This document shows positions 63,645-64,000 of a DNA stretch of 64,000 nucleotides, piece by piece (position 1 is the stretch's first letter; every line of letters starts with the position of its first letter). The translations under genes were made by a program, and so were the position numbers. The stretch is from Pseudoips prasinana (Eukaryota; Arthropoda; Insecta; Lepidoptera; Nolidae). The notes under the pieces are model-generated. The model worked only from the letters and a program-made list of their open reading frames with translations. It was not told the DNA's origin and did not search any database. The stretch lies in NCBI GenBank assembly GCA_951640165.1, contig OX621245.1, positions 24,606,330 to 24,670,329 of the forward strand. The letters run 5' to 3'.

Positions 63645-64000
63645 AATATATTAATACATATCAATTACCTAACATGGTACTCCAAATAATTTGAGGCTTT
63701 GGCCTGATAATACAGGTCCAAATCCTGTAAGAGGTTTAAAATGATTAATCTTGGTTTTCAATTTGAAACAAGCCTAAATTGAGTAAATGTTTGATCAAAA
63801 AGAGATATTGTTGATATGGGCGGCGTTTTCAATTAAATATACACATCTTACTGTTTTTAAGTAACTCCTAAACCACTACTGATGCTGACATTTTAATTTT
63901 TCCTTTTTATTGCAATCTATCATTTGCTCGATATTCAGCATTAGCTAAGTACGTATTCTTGACTTGTTGAGTACACATCCTTTGATCCTGGAAAACCTCA
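63645..64000. other. Spacer, nothing recognised
   Basis: No supported element up to the window end. Confidence 0.4.

Overview
The window looks like intergenic DNA from a moth or butterfly (Lepidoptera). It is AT-rich. It holds several copies of an RTE-type retrotransposon ending in the (GATGAT)n tail common in Lepidoptera, three or more families of tRNA-derived SINEs, 5S rRNA-derived SINEs, mariner elements, CR1/Jockey-type and R4-type LINEs, and many small inverted-repeat elements. I recognise no host protein gene, no genuine tRNA gene and no genuine rRNA gene. Every long reading frame I can assign belongs to a mobile element, and nearly all are broken. Layout: 0-14 kb holds 5'-truncated RTE pieces, SINEs, MITEs (two with TTA target duplications) and a LINE C-terminal fragment. 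14.2-19 kb holds one near-full-length LINE on the minus strand: ORF1 with a PHD-like finger and an FP-like domain, and ORF2 with endonuclease and reverse transcriptase broken by frameshifts. 19-31 kb is a repeat mosaic with foldbacks, a tandem duplication with an inverted junction, SINEs split by other repeats, and LINE 3' ends in opposite orientations. 31.9-36.1 kb is the most unusual part: two inverted repeats of about 165 bp enclose the plus-strand remains of a gene with an XPG/FEN1-like segment followed by a cysteine-rich CXC domain. That gene is split by half of an RTE element and other repeats. I read it as a fossil Academ-like DNA transposon. 36-46 kb holds more repeats, a decayed mariner, and an RTE copy inserted in a SINE with a 12-bp target duplication. 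46.4-49.4 kb holds a decayed DDE transposase within a 537-bp inverted repeat and a 197-bp direct repeat. 51.1-52.4 kb is a structurally complete mariner with an uninterrupted transposase. 52.5-53.2 kb is an R4-like LINE end. 53.2-58.1 kb is a second near-full-length LINE with an SGNH-type ORF1 and a recent 254-bp duplication in ORF2. 58-64 kb is SINEs and dispersed repeats, including a two-part module present twice. The features do not form an operon or pathway. What they show is order of events: elements nested inside elements, with target duplications giving relative ages. The elements most likely to be young are the cecropia-like mariner and those with near-identical duplications. All family names come from motif recognition by eye; no database search was run.
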